64,000 nucleotides of DNA from Progne subis subis (Eukaryota; Chordata; Aves; Passeriformes; Hirundinidae): positions 248,001-312,000 of the forward strand of contig JAKJHU010000140.1 in assembly GCA_022316685.1 (NCBI GenBank). The letters run 5' to 3'. This document shows, piece by piece, positions 52,519-60,611 of the stretch. The position numbers and the translations under genes were made by a program. The notes below the pieces were generated by a model. It did not search any database. It had not been told where the DNA came from and was given only the letters and a program-made list of their open reading frames with translations. Within the stretch, counting starts at the first letter, position 1, and each line of letters starts with the position of its first letter.

Positions 52519-55424
52519 TGCCAGGCTTTGGAAAAGACTGAAACTGAAACCATCTCTAAGCCCCAGCATCTCAGAAGGTCTAAACCCCAGATTTCACAGT
52601 GAAAGCATACAGTTCTACTTCCTATCCTCATGCTTTGCTAAAGCTGAGATCTGAATCCACAATCCAATTTTGCAGACTGGACCAATGCTTCATTGCTACA
52701 GTCAGTGCAATTTTATACTGTGGCAAAAGGCTTTAAACAAAGTTTAGTACTGTTCCTGGGTTTAGGGATCCTTAAGTAGAATCCAGCCACAGAGGAGTTT
52801 TCTATGTTTTCTACACATTCAGTGAAACACCATCAGGTTAATTCACACCACTGGCAGTGGAATTACTTCTGATGTTATTTTATAGTAGTTTGTAGTTCAG
52901 CTTGTTCTCTGTAGTAGGTGCCAAATTCAGTTCTAATGGGCTTCAGTGAGCAAGGAATTTTACTCTCTTTTTCTCCTACTAGTACAGCTAATGAGAAATT
53001 TGGAGTTAAGAGCTTCCATTTGCTTAACATCAGAAGACTTCTTTGCCTATACTGTTTTCAAGTGTAAATTTGCACAATACATAGTGCTATAATAAGCAGT
53101 CCTCAAAGATATGTACGAACATCTGCGCAGAGTCATGCTTGGGGTGTTCTTGTAGTGCATTCTAGGAATGTTTCCCCCGTGAAAGACAATTATTGCAAGT
53201 CAAAATTATACAAATCAGTGATTTTGTGTAAGGAACAATTTGTTAATGATCGAGCCACTGCAAATAAGATATAGGCAACAGTCTGTGAAGAGCTCTATGC
53301 ATAATAAAGACAACTGCAAAAAGGCAAAGAAAAAGTGCTTTTTTCAAAAAAACCCAAAAGAGCAGGTGACATACAGCTCACAAACACTGAGAAAACAGAA
53401 ACGAGTCTCCACCATACTTCAATCATAAGAGGCATTGAATCAGATTTTCTATTAGCACTGCAAAGCCTCTGCCTCAAAGATTATATACCATGGATCTATG
53501 CATTCTGATAGCAAATATATTTCATCAGATTTTTGAAAGTAGCTGTTCAAAACTTAATTAAGGTTTTGTCCACACTAGAAAAATCTGAACTGGGTATAAT
53601 TACCAGTAATTTATCAGATGAATCATTATGGTATACATGTCATCATGTCATGGTGAGAAACTAAGCAATTTTACTGGAGTAGCTCTGTAGACATAATTTA
53701 ATCTGCGCACCTAGTAGCCATGAAATACACTTCCTGCACACAGATGTGTTGTAAAACACTCAACAAAAAACTATTTTTGATACTACGGTGTGATTTGCAT
53801 CTTTCATATGGGTTGATCAATTCTTCCAGAATTTAAGCTTCTATTCATCCTAAGAAATGAAGTTCCAGCTCTCCCTTTACTGTGGGCTAAACCTTAATGA
53901 GATGACTTCTTATTGCTTTGTCTCATTTGCAATAATTTGTACATTAAAAAAAAAAAAAAAACAAGCACCAAAAACTACTGTGCTGACTTAACATCATAGC
54001 CAAAAATTCAGTGCAATATCTCAAAGATAAAATATTCATCTGTTTTCAGAAAACTCTTCTACCATTTCAGGACGTACTCATGAAATACATGCATATTATA
54101 CTTATCTGAAGAAATATTAGAAGCCACTCAAGGCAACTGACATCCACTACATAACCAGAGAGGAGCACAGGGACTTACCTCCCCTTGGTCTGAGAAAACT
54201 TGTTTAAATGGGGCAAGTAAGTAAGAGAGCAGGTCGAAGGCATTCTGAGCTGCTGGGATGGTCCCATAAGTGCTGTACCACAGCATCATGCAGAGAAGCT
54301 GTGCAATCAATCAGAAGAGATGTAATTAGCATCTCATTATACACACATTCATTTTCATTTCAAGACTGCATAATTAACTAATTTAGTCAGCACTGATTTC
54401 ATGTTGATTATGGATTTTGCTTTAAGAAGTCAGGTATTTTCTAGGCTGTAGCTTAACAGGAATAAAAAGACTGAAGGCTCCAAGCTCAACCACTATTAAT
54501 TAGATGTGCATCACTGAGTTATACAGGCTCCCTTCAACCCTCCTTAGAAAAAGGGCTGCCCAGAAACAGCAAGGGGAGCAACACTGAAAGAGCAACAGGT
54601 TCCTCTGCCTTATGAACTTTCAGGATTACTACTTTTAGATCAAAACTGGTAATTCCATGAATTTAGAATGTTAATAAAATATTCTTAAGGCCTCTCTCAA
54701 AGCTCCCAGAAACGGCCATGTTTCACATAAGCGTCACTATTAACACACACACACAAATATACACACATGGAAACTTTTCATTTGAACCACTTAAGGGTGT
54801 TGCACACACCACAGTTAACATAAACTACAAAAGCAATGACTTTATATTCAACACACTCACAGAGAGGTATAACCTCATCCCCAGCTGTGAAGGGCACACC
54901 ACAGCTTTAAAGAATACACCTCCCGCTCCACTTGTTAACAACATGGGTCCTTACCCCAGATATATCAGCTACAGAAAATGGATTTGGTGGGATATTGGTC
55001 ATTTGGCAAAGGAACCATTTGCAGAGCAGCAGGAAACGGGATGGGAGTCTGGGACATCAAAAGGTAGGGGTTGATCTGAAGGCAAAGCTGTGAGAGGTGA
55101 CTGCAGAAATGAGGACTACACCTCTTCCCACTGCTACATCTACAGTGAATGAGGAAACCTCCCAAGCCAGCACCGCCTAAAAGAAGGGTCCCAGCATTCC
55201 AAAGCTATGGCAAACTGCCTTACCAGTATCTGTGAGAGGACGAAGAGATACATGCTGTCTCCGGGTATTAATCCATTCCACCGGGGAGGCCAACTGAGCA
55301 CTGCTGTTTTCTGGGAGGCTTTCAAGGACTGCTCCTTCTTGTTCAGCTCTCCTTGCCGTCCTTCAGCTTCATCCACTGACTCCATAACAGCTGGACGGGA
55401 ACAACTTTCACGTGAAAACAACAT
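23309..55424 (-). CDS. PTPN5: PTPN5 (STEP) tyrosine phosphatase, whole gene, 12 coding exons
   Basis: Striatal-enriched protein tyrosine phosphatase, a neuronal non-receptor PTP. In mammals it dephosphorylates ERK1/2, p38, Fyn, Pyk2 and glutamate-receptor subunits at endoplasmic reticulum and postsynaptic membranes. Joining exons 55224-55424, 54179-54298, 52239-52322, 48346-48584, 45499-45688, 42113-42197, 39673-39752, 39038-39175, 35567-35677, 29864-30024, 27086-27199 and 23309-23402 gives 538 residues plus TAA, against 541 in mammalian STEP61. Visible are membrane segments at about 58-74 and 113-135, a PKA-type site RRQS (Ser157), the KIM at 211-226, a PTP domain from about 280, WPD at 432-434, catalytic Cys469, Arg475 and Gln513/517. 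The start is the first in-frame ATG after a stop at 55533-55535 and aligns with the STEP61 start. Thr170 replaces the STEP46 start methionine, and proline-rich tracts are reduced. The PTPRR and PTPN7 paralogues fit less well. No frameshift or stop was seen. Confidence 0.95.
23403..27085 (-). other. PTPN5 intron 11
   Basis: About 3.7 kb, GT-AG. Apart from an A-run at about 24879-24896 I see no repeat, exon or RNA gene. Open frames inside are under 130 codons and unrecognised. Confidence 0.6.
27086..27199 (-). CDS. PTPN5: PTPN5 coding exon 11 (rest of signature loop)
   Basis: One base, 37 codons, two bases; acceptor CTTCCTTAG, donor GACAG/GTAAGA. It supplies the rest of [10 protein letters not shown], including Arg475, followed by [12 protein letters not shown] and [16 protein letters not shown]. 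These match mammalian STEP with conservative changes (for example KN for RQ, R for K). Confidence 0.98.
27200..29863 (-). other. PTPN5 intron 10
   Basis: About 2.7 kb, GT-AG, phase 2, splitting the catalytic signature loop. No repeat family or exon was recognised within it. Confidence 0.6.
29864..30024 (-). CDS. PTPN5: PTPN5 coding exon 10 (WPD loop and catalytic cysteine)
   Basis: 53 codons plus two bases; acceptor GGGATTGCAG, donor TGCAG/GTAAAT, phase 2. [20 protein letters not shown] contains the WPD loop, with Asp434 as general acid (Asp437 in STEP61). The exon ends VIVHC with the nucleophile Cys469 (Cys472 in STEP61), so the signature loop is split after its cysteine. The first eight residues (KEEVVRNL) differ from mammalian SGTEERGL but have the same length. 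Confidence 0.98.
30620..32495 (+). mobile_element. CR1 LINE, about 1.9 kb, with decayed reverse-transcriptase ORF
   Basis: The longest transposon here, inserted antisense to PTPN5. It reads in CR1 order. GGTTTCTTCAGTTGCATCAG and an AATGAGGTGGGAGCCCT-like block come first, then GGGGGAAATCATGCTTGATC. ACCTTGACTTCAGCAGGGCT follows, at the catalytic-domain palm of the reverse transcriptase. Further on are CATGAGCCAGCAGTGCCC and GGCCAAGGAGACCAATGGCA. The tail carries GGAACAGGCTGCCTAGAG and a decayed CCTCAACCATTATATGAA end. The reading frame is broken by many stops and frameshifts, so it is inactive. The 5' end is truncated and approximate. Confidence 0.88.
32597..32651. repeat. CAAA-rich low-complexity tract
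   Basis: An A/C-only stretch of repeated AAAC and CCAA units, beginning about 100 bases after the CR1 tail. A similar A/C-rich tract (about 30555-30612) precedes the CR1. Confidence 0.8.
35567..35677 (-). CDS. PTPN5: PTPN5 coding exon 9 (PTP domain)
   Basis: 37 codons, phase 0 at both ends; acceptor TTGCATACAG, donor [29 protein letters not shown] and [12 protein letters not shown] align without gaps to mammalian STEP ([20 protein letters not shown] and EDYRLRLISLK). Confidence 0.97.
35678..39037 (-). other. PTPN5 intron 8
   Basis: About 3.4 kb, GT-AG, phase 0. It contains the 16-bp hairpin at 36603-36647 and two A-runs at about 38408-38436. No exon or interspersed repeat was recognised. 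Confidence 0.6.
36603..36647. repeat. 16-bp hairpin in intron 8
   Basis: CTCCCTTGTGATAATG at 36603-36618 pairs with CATTATCACAGGGGAG at 36632-36647 with one mismatch and a 13-base loop. This is smaller than a standard microRNA precursor. It could be a remnant of a short inverted-repeat element. Confidence 0.85.
39038..39175 (-). CDS. PTPN5: PTPN5 coding exon 8 (PTP domain core)
   Basis: 46 codons, phase 0 at both ends; acceptor TTGTTGGCAG, donor [26 protein letters not shown], then [10 protein letters not shown] and [13 protein letters not shown], carries the PTP-family motifs IATQGP and DFWRMVWQ. The YGGEEK and TNIEEMNE combination is diagnostic of the PTPN5/PTPRR/PTPN7 subfamily and is closest to PTPN5. 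Confidence 0.98.
39176..39672 (-). other. PTPN5 intron 7
   Basis: The shortest intron, 497 bases, GT-AG, phase 0. No other feature is visible. Confidence 0.7.
39673..39752 (-). CDS. PTPN5: PTPN5 coding exon 7 (PTP domain)
   Basis: Two bases plus 26 codons; acceptor CACCTTTCAG, donor [32 protein letters not shown] closely matches mammalian STEP and contains the conserved PTP motif SSYINANYI. It is short and internal, so it is easy to miss as an isolated open frame. Confidence 0.96.
39753..42112 (-). other. PTPN5 intron 6
   Basis: About 2.4 kb, GT-AG, phase 1. Only short A-rich stretches were seen (for example 41495-41540). Confidence 0.6.
42113..42197 (-). CDS. PTPN5: PTPN5 coding exon 6 (start of PTP domain)
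   Basis: 28 codons plus one base; acceptor GTTTAACAG, donor CCAA/GTAAGT, phase 1. [20 protein letters not shown] is identical to human, and KNRYKTILP is the phosphotyrosine-recognition loop of the PTP domain. Reading through the donor gives a spurious extension. Confidence 0.97.
43101..43345 (-). mobile_element. CR1 LINE 3' end
   Basis: The minus-strand CR1 tail begins CATAGAATTATCAAGGCTG and contains GATCATGGAGTCCAACC, CACTTCCTCACGCAGCCTG and CCAATATCCAATCTAAACC. It is in the same sense as PTPN5 and moderately diverged. Confidence 0.88.
43452..43877 (+). mobile_element. Solo LTR, 426 bp, with 5-bp target-site duplication
   Basis: The element begins TGTCATGGG and ends CTATGACA, so it has the LTR-type TG...CA ends within the inverted repeat TGTCAT/ATGACA. 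It is flanked on both sides by CGTAA (43447-43451 and 43878-43882), a 5-bp target duplication as made by ERVL-type integrases. A TATA-like CCATATAAAACTC lies at about 43621-43633, and a C-run/G-run hairpin at 43710-43736. There is no internal retroviral sequence, so it was left by LTR-LTR recombination. Orientation is taken from the TATA position. Confidence 0.88.
43710..43736. repeat. C8/G7 hairpin inside the solo LTR
   Basis: GCTCCCCCC and GGGGGGAGC face each other across a T-run, giving a strong GC stem of about 10 bp. It lies about 80 bases downstream of the LTR TATA box, so it would sit near the start of an LTR transcript. Confidence 0.8.
44230..44260. repeat. Poly-A run, 31 bases
   Basis: Thirty-one uninterrupted A, followed by an ACC/ACA-rich stretch. 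No retroposed gene was recognised upstream of it, so it is listed only as a homopolymer. Confidence 0.9.
45499..45688 (-). CDS. PTPN5: PTPN5 coding exon 5 (KIM and kinase-specificity sequence)
   Basis: One base completing Arg215 plus 63 codons; acceptor TGTTTTTCAG, donor [24 protein letters not shown] is identical to mammalian STEP and gives the MAP-kinase docking core, with the regulatory Ser218 (Ser221 in STEP61) that PKA phosphorylates to block substrate binding. The SNVS/LTL calpain cleavage site is present. [12 protein letters not shown] through [13 protein letters not shown] matches the kinase-specificity segment leading into the catalytic domain. Confidence 0.97.
45689..48345 (-). other. 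PTPN5 intron 4
   Basis: About 2.7 kb, GT-AG, phase 2, splitting an Arg codon inside the KIM. It contains a 17-base A-run near 47961-47976 and otherwise nothing recognisable. Confidence 0.6.
48346..48584 (-). CDS. PTPN5: PTPN5 coding exon 4 (PKA site region, first half of KIM)
   Basis: 79 codons plus two bases, acceptor TTTCCTCCAG, donor GAAAG/GTAGGG, phase 2 end. [17 protein letters not shown] is identical to mammals and carries the PKA-type Ser157 (Ser160 in STEP61). [17 protein letters not shown] is also conserved. The codon after SEW is ACA (Thr170), where mammals have the ATG used to start STEP46. The mammalian second proline-rich stretch is largely lost ([11 protein letters not shown]). 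GLQER at the end begins the kinase interaction motif. Confidence 0.97.
48585..52238 (-). other. PTPN5 intron 3, with CR1
   Basis: About 3.7 kb, GT-AG, phase 0. Apart from the CR1 at 51035-51505 no repeat or exon was recognised. Confidence 0.6.
51035..51505 (+). mobile_element. CR1 LINE 3' fragment, old
   Basis: Plus-strand CR1 antisense to PTPN5. GGCTTGTTCAGCCTGG, CTACAACTACTTGAAGGGC, GGACAATGGCCACAAGC and AAACTCTTCCCCAAAAGTGC appear in order, then GAGATGATAAACCTTCC. The final CTACAGTCCCATGATTTT is a decayed version of the usual CR1 end. It is more diverged than the copy at 13160-13672. Confidence 0.78.
52239..52322 (-). CDS. PTPN5: PTPN5 coding exon 3 (membrane segment 2)
   Basis: Twenty-eight codons, acceptor TTCCACAG and donor CTG/GTAAGT, phase 0. 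It encodes the second hydrophobic helix ([20 protein letters not shown]). The aligned mammalian stretch is also a leucine/valine-rich helix leading into a conserved WH. A run of 46 T in the transcript lies 148 bases upstream of the acceptor. Confidence 0.92.
52323..54178 (-). other. PTPN5 intron 2
   Basis: About 1.9 kb, GT-AG, phase 0. It includes the 46-base homopolymer at 52470-52515 and a shorter A-run at 53946-53961. Confidence 0.65.
52470..52515. repeat. Poly-A run, 46 bases (poly-T in PTPN5 sense)
   Basis: The longest homopolymer in the window, in intron 2 and 148 bases before the acceptor of exon 3 in the transcript. Open frames reading as runs of Lys or Phe across it are artefacts. 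The exact length in an assembly is uncertain. Confidence 0.9.
54179..54298 (-). CDS. PTPN5: PTPN5 coding exon 2 (end of membrane segment 1, lumenal loop)
   Basis: Forty codons, acceptor TTGCACAG and donor GAG/GTAAGT, phase 0 on both sides. It completes the first hydrophobic helix (LLCMMLWYS) and encodes the loop, where [11 protein letters not shown] aligns with mammalian QNATNLVSSLL. The aligned Asn of human QNAT is kept but the Thr is Ala, so that N-glycosylation sequon is absent. Confidence 0.92.
54299..55223 (-). other. PTPN5 intron 1 (between first and second coding exons)
   Basis: 925 bases, GT-AG, phase 0, interrupting the first membrane segment. It has a short CA repeat near 54744-54768. 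The open frame at 54718-55074 is not supported as coding. Confidence 0.65.
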
Positions 55425-55450
55425 GTGCAGGGGATGAATGGGATGTGACC
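55224..55450 (-). CDS. PTPN5: PTPN5 coding exon 1 (start codon, N-terminus)
   Basis: The ATG at 55422-55424 opens a 67-codon stretch. [10 protein letters not shown] at residues 13-22 matches mammalian VMEALDEAEG. The donor is CTG/GTAAGG, phase 0. The first membrane segment begins here ([10 protein letters not shown]). The 5' limit at 55450 is only a candidate acceptor (CTGCAG); the exon could be longer, with an alternative AG at about 55492. The ATG context is weak, with C at -3. The mammalian poly-proline tract that should follow residue 24 is replaced by a Lys/Gln/Ser-rich segment (residues 24-45). Confidence 0.85.
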
Positions 55451-58400
55451 CTGCAGGCACCGCGGGGGCTGCAGGGTTGTTGTTTTCCTGGAGACAATGG
55501 TTACCCCTCCGTTCCACCTCAGCAAGCGCAGCTCAGGATTGTGAACGTCACACTCTATTAGTGCAGCTTTATTCACCTGCCTTCATCTGAAAAAAGTGAG
55601 TGTGGGTGGATAAATTGTTTTCCCTTTCTTTGTGGAGGTGCAGATTCTGGGCTTTGTTGTTAACAAATTTTCATTTACATTGCTGCACTTTTTCATTTTT
55701 CTCTTTTTAAAAGGAGCTACCTGTGCTATTGCTTAGCTACACATTTCCCAGCTACATTATGGAAGAAAACCCATTTTGCCCCTTCCTGTCTCAATGTCTC
55801 TATTTCTATACTGATTATAAATTTCTGAGGTAGAGACTGTTTCATGTTATGTGTCTGAATAGTGCTCAGGGACTCTGGGTTTTGGCTGAGTGTCCTAAGG
55901 CACTAATAAAATAGACTTTATTCCAATAATCTACATCTTGGATGAATTCATACTCAAGAGCTATTTAATAATGTTGCAATGCTGTTCTGTTCAGTGGAAA
56001 TAAGCACTGGTGTGCCTATTCCCTCAGTAACAGTATTTTGAACAGAGGCTGTGTAGATATAAATTCATTTACAAGTGAGGAGGAGTGAAAGATCAGAATC
56101 ATTGGGTCTAAGTATTACTGACTTACAGCTTTGTACATGAGGAATGCCCCAAGGCTGCCCTGTATACAACACTGTAGACTTAAGTCTAAACCAGCCTCCT
56201 GTGTCCCAGGGAAAGGCCACACCATCGGTCCTTTCGTGGATTATTGTGGTCAGGTTTCTATAAAATGTTCCTCTCAGCAAACATTTCTCTAAATGTTTCA
56301 TGATAATAACTAAGTCAGATAAGCACCCATTAACCAGCCACAGCTCTAATCAGGCAAATGAAATATATCTTCTGTATCAGCTGAGGATCTGGTCATAGTG
56401 AGAATTCATTTTTTAATCCTGTGGGGGGTTTCTTTGTTTGTTTTGTTTTAATGGCAGACATCATGGGAAATCTACCTCTCAGTCCTTAAAGTTGAAAAGT
56501 TTCAAGCTTCTAAACAGTTTCATGTTGCACTAGATTTGAACAAGAATTGAAAGGAAAATAGTTGTTAATGACTGCAATTTTTTCCTGCTATGTTTGTGGG
56601 ATGTTTATGTTCTGTGTTTCAAAACAGGAATTTGAAATTTAGCAGGGACAGAATCTTCATGTCAGAAACTATTTTTGTCATCCTCACAGAAAGACATGCA
56701 CCTGTGGCTGAGATCTAAAGCTTCAAAAATATCTACTTTCCTATAGTTTATTATTGTTTGCTCCTAAAGTCCTTGCATTTTTCACTAAACATAGTTTAAG
56801 CTCTACTTTTCCTTTATCTTCATTAAACAATGCACCTCTGCCCCTAAGAATTATTAATGAACATATTTACTGTTTTTCCAAGTTCCAATGATTTCCTGTC
56901 TTGCATATTCCTCCCCAAATCTCAGGATAAAATATACCATGCAAAACTAAAACATTGGGAAAACAACCAGACCAAAGAATGCACGGAGACAAGGAATGCA
57001 GATTTCACGCTCGGCTTTCAGCTGGTTTTTATAAGTCATAATATTTCATATTTCAGAACATTTTTTCCCCTAACTGACCAAAGGTGCAGCCTTATGTAGC
57101 AGGTAAACAGCATTTTTTTGTTTCATACTTTCAACAGCCTGAGATTTGACAAGGCCATTTCTGGTTGGAAACAAACTCCTGACTAAGATACAATGATGGG
57201 AAGGCCACTAACTGCATCTTCTGGAACAAAGATGACAAAGTTAGAACAATCCTCTGTGGGGATCTGTGCCTCTCCACAGCCTAGAAGTCCAACTCCTGAA
57301 ATTCCAGTGTTGTCTAGTAACACCTGTACAACGGTCACATTCTCCTTCTTACAAGTGCCCTATATGAAGGACAATAGACCATTCTTACTTTCAATTATTT
57401 TCACTGCATAAGGTAGAGAACTGGACCGTGTACCTGGGAGCCCAGGACTCCAACTCTGCTGAATTGAGGTATTTTCACTAGCACAGCAGAAAGCAAAAGG
57501 TGCAAGAACTAAAATAATGAAGAGCAGTCTGAATCCATACATATAAATAATCAGACACATCTTGGACATACAAAGAGAAGGTCTAGTGTTAACTCAAAAA
57601 TTTTCTCCTATAAATCTCAAAAGATAAGATTCTAACAAATACAATGATGCCCACCTCGGGTTCTGTATTGGTTTAACTATGCCAGCTTTAACCAATACTT
57701 CAATTAGCACTCACAGGTCATCTTGCTGTCCTATATTCCTGCATTGTTTGCCCTAATGGGCCAAGGATTCTTTCAGTTGCAAATGAGGTAATGAGTGAAA
57801 CACCAGTGAAGCTTTCTTGTGTCAAGGTGAATGTGAAGGTCTTGAGAAAGCTGGCAAGCGAGACTGCATCTAGGAATGAACTGAGCTTCTCCCCTGCTAG
57901 TGATTTGACTGACAGTGAAATGTAACATCCATGTGATAGCTTTTTCATTTCCTGCATCACAGAGATGGGGATTCAAGTTCAATGAGTACTTCTGCTCTGG
58001 CACAAGATTACACTTGCTAGGGAAAAAAAACAAAAACCAACTTTTGGCAGAAGAATTAGAAGGTCTCTGACATCTGTAGCAGCCATATGGTTTGTGAAAG
58101 CAAGTTGAAATTTCAAAACAGTACCATAAACTTAAACTCATCTTTGCTGTTGAGGGAAAAGCACTTTCTGGATTGTGACAGTGATCCATTCATCCTATAT
58201 TCTTTCCTTAAGCAGTGCCACCAAAACAAGCTGCCAAAAATACATGGCATAGCACCGCATATTATCATATTATGGAATAATATATATAGGGAAACATCTT
58301 TCTTCACTCAGGATGTAAAAGATGGCTTCTGTAACTCTGGCAATGCCCATTTTAGCCCCCTTGTATCGCTCTAGCTTTTTTTTTTTTCCCCCTGATTTCA

Positions 58401-59057
58401 TACGTGGGTGCATAACAGGCTGAAGAATGAAAAACACCTATACAAGTCTCAGAAAAACAAGTGCTTAGAGTACTAGTTTTAGCTGAAACACTAAAAGGCA
58501 CTGTAGCAATAATAAGCAAGTCAACAAAGCCTTACAGTAACAAATATGCCACGATCCCATCAAATCCTGCTGTGGGTAAGGCATTAGCAGCTCTGTAACT
58601 CAACTGATTCATACTTGAAGCCTTCAGAGAAAAACAAACCAAAAACCAACCCCTCAGAACCTCACATCCTGGTTGTATTTCCCAATGAAATTAACATTTT
58701 AAAAGGAACTTATGTCCTCTCTTGTGCATGTGTGCTAATGCTCAAGGAATTGGCACAGTTCCATTGGCAGACTTAATTTACCAATGTATTGTTGAGAGAA
58801 AGACTTGTTCCTCAACAAAACTGTTTTTATAACAGAAAGAAAATGCACCCCAGCAATGAAAAGACAGTGCTCATACAACTGAATTAGACATTTATGTACA
58901 TCCATCACACTGTCCATGTGGGAATCATGCTTCTGGGTTGGATGGTACTGCCTCTTCACTGGGAAATACAAATTTTGTTAATGGTGGATTCTGCCTTCTA
59001 GGCACACAAGACAGGAGGGCAAAAGCGGCCTCATCTGTTCTGCCAGGTCTCAAGCTG

Positions 59058-59099
59058 CAGCAGCCAACACACCACAGCAGCTAACACACCACAGCAGCT
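59058..59099. repeat. 17-bp tandem repeat, about 2.5 copies
   Basis: CAGCAGCCAACACACCA is followed by CAGCAGCTAACACACCA and a partial CAGCAGCT. One substitution separates the two full copies. Confidence 0.85.
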
Positions 59100-60588
59100 T
59101 GGCTGCATAGCCTCTAATCGTTTTAGGTGTATTGAGGTACATATCCCTCTGAACCTGCCCACAGTTTCATGATGGCCATGTGTGGTAAGAATTTGTAGGA
59201 ACTGACCACAGAGTGGAAGCACGACAAAGTACGAACATGTCAGCAATATCTTACATCCATCAAGATTTCCAACACTGCAGACCAGAATCATAAGTCCATT
59301 CGTGGCTTCTGCATCTTCAGATGTCCAAATGCAACTGCCTGCTGAAATCTCTGCCTCTAATTTCCATCTAACTGCTAGGGAGAACTGCTGTTGATGAAAG
59401 AACAGCAGATGAAAGTACACTATGGAGACGGGTCTCAGTCCACTGCTGAAAGGAATTTTAACATGCACCTCAACTGCACACAGGACATAGCCCCTGGCAT
59501 CATAGTTCACAGATCTGGTCAAGACCTTGTTAAATACACACATCATAAGACATCCTGATGGCAGGCAAGTCAAGGTGCTAGAAAGACACATCAAAGCTGA
59601 ACAAGCTGCCTCAGAGTGCACATGAACAAGAGCTTGTGCTAGAGGGTAAAAACCTGCCTATCCAAAAAACCGAGCTTTTGGAGAAAGGTATTGGCTAAGA
59701 AAACAATCTCTATTTTGATTGCCACTGCAGTATGATAAAGATGGAAACTGAATAATTAGCTTTCTTTTGCACTGCAGTGGTATGGAGGGGCTATGGGGAC
59801 CTCTCATACTTGCATAGCAAACACAATTTGTGTATTTACGTTCTTCACTCTGCAGGAAAACAACTAGTGGGTCACTGTTTTATAACTCTGAAACTTCTAC
59901 TGAACTTCTTTATGAACAACAACCTAATTTATTAAGTAGTAAACATGACAGAAGTTGCATCATCACTGTTTACAGACTGATAAAATTCACCACCAAGGAA
60001 GGAAAATCTGTTTCTTCTTGATTCTGTCTGCACTCCTGACTCCTCTGCTAAGGTATCTTGAAAACTTACACTAAAGATAATGATCTGTGTTGAAAACCGG
60101 GGAAGCTAGCTTTCCCAATATTTTTTTTTTTTACCTTCCTGATCATGTCAACTGCTACTCTGCTTAACACCTGACCTGATCTGTTTACAAGAGTTCAGTA
60201 CGTTTATGTTTTCCAAATGGCTGAGTAAAACACTGCTCAAGAGGAGAGTATCTAGGCCCCAAAAGTATCCAGACTAAGAGCTGCAAAGAAAAACATCCCC
60301 AGATGCTTCCCGCAGCTACCCACTACTGTCTGACTGGAGATAGAGAAGATTTACAACAATGTAATCTCCTCGGTGTCTCCATTCTGGATAAGGTCCAAGT
60401 TTTAGCTGCCAAGAGCTTGTGGCTGGTAGATCTTGCATTTGTAATGCAAAACCACATTGAGAGCTATTTCAGAAAGTATCAGACAGCTTAATTCAAACAC
60501 AAGCAACAAGCCAGGCAGATCCATGGATCCCACTACATTTGCTACTAAATGATACAAGGCACCAAAGCAACCCTGGTATCACTTTGGT

Positions 60589-60611
60589 ATCTAACTGGAA
60601 GCCAGTTAGAT
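60589..60611. repeat. Perfect 10-bp hairpin
   Basis: ATCTAACTGG at 60589-60598 and CCAGTTAGAT at 60602-60611 are exact reverse complements with a 3-base loop. No function is suggested. Confidence 0.75.

Noticed and set aside
52410..52631. Open frames with long Lys or Phe runs across the poly-A tract
   Set aside because: They are produced by the 46-base homopolymer and have no protein-like flanks.
23309..55424. Gene identified as PTPRR or PTPN7 instead of PTPN5
   Set aside because: The KIM, the [14 protein letters not shown] block, the two N-terminal membrane helices and the residue numbering of Asp434 and Cys469 all fit STEP61 better. PTPRR has one membrane helix and a different N-terminus.
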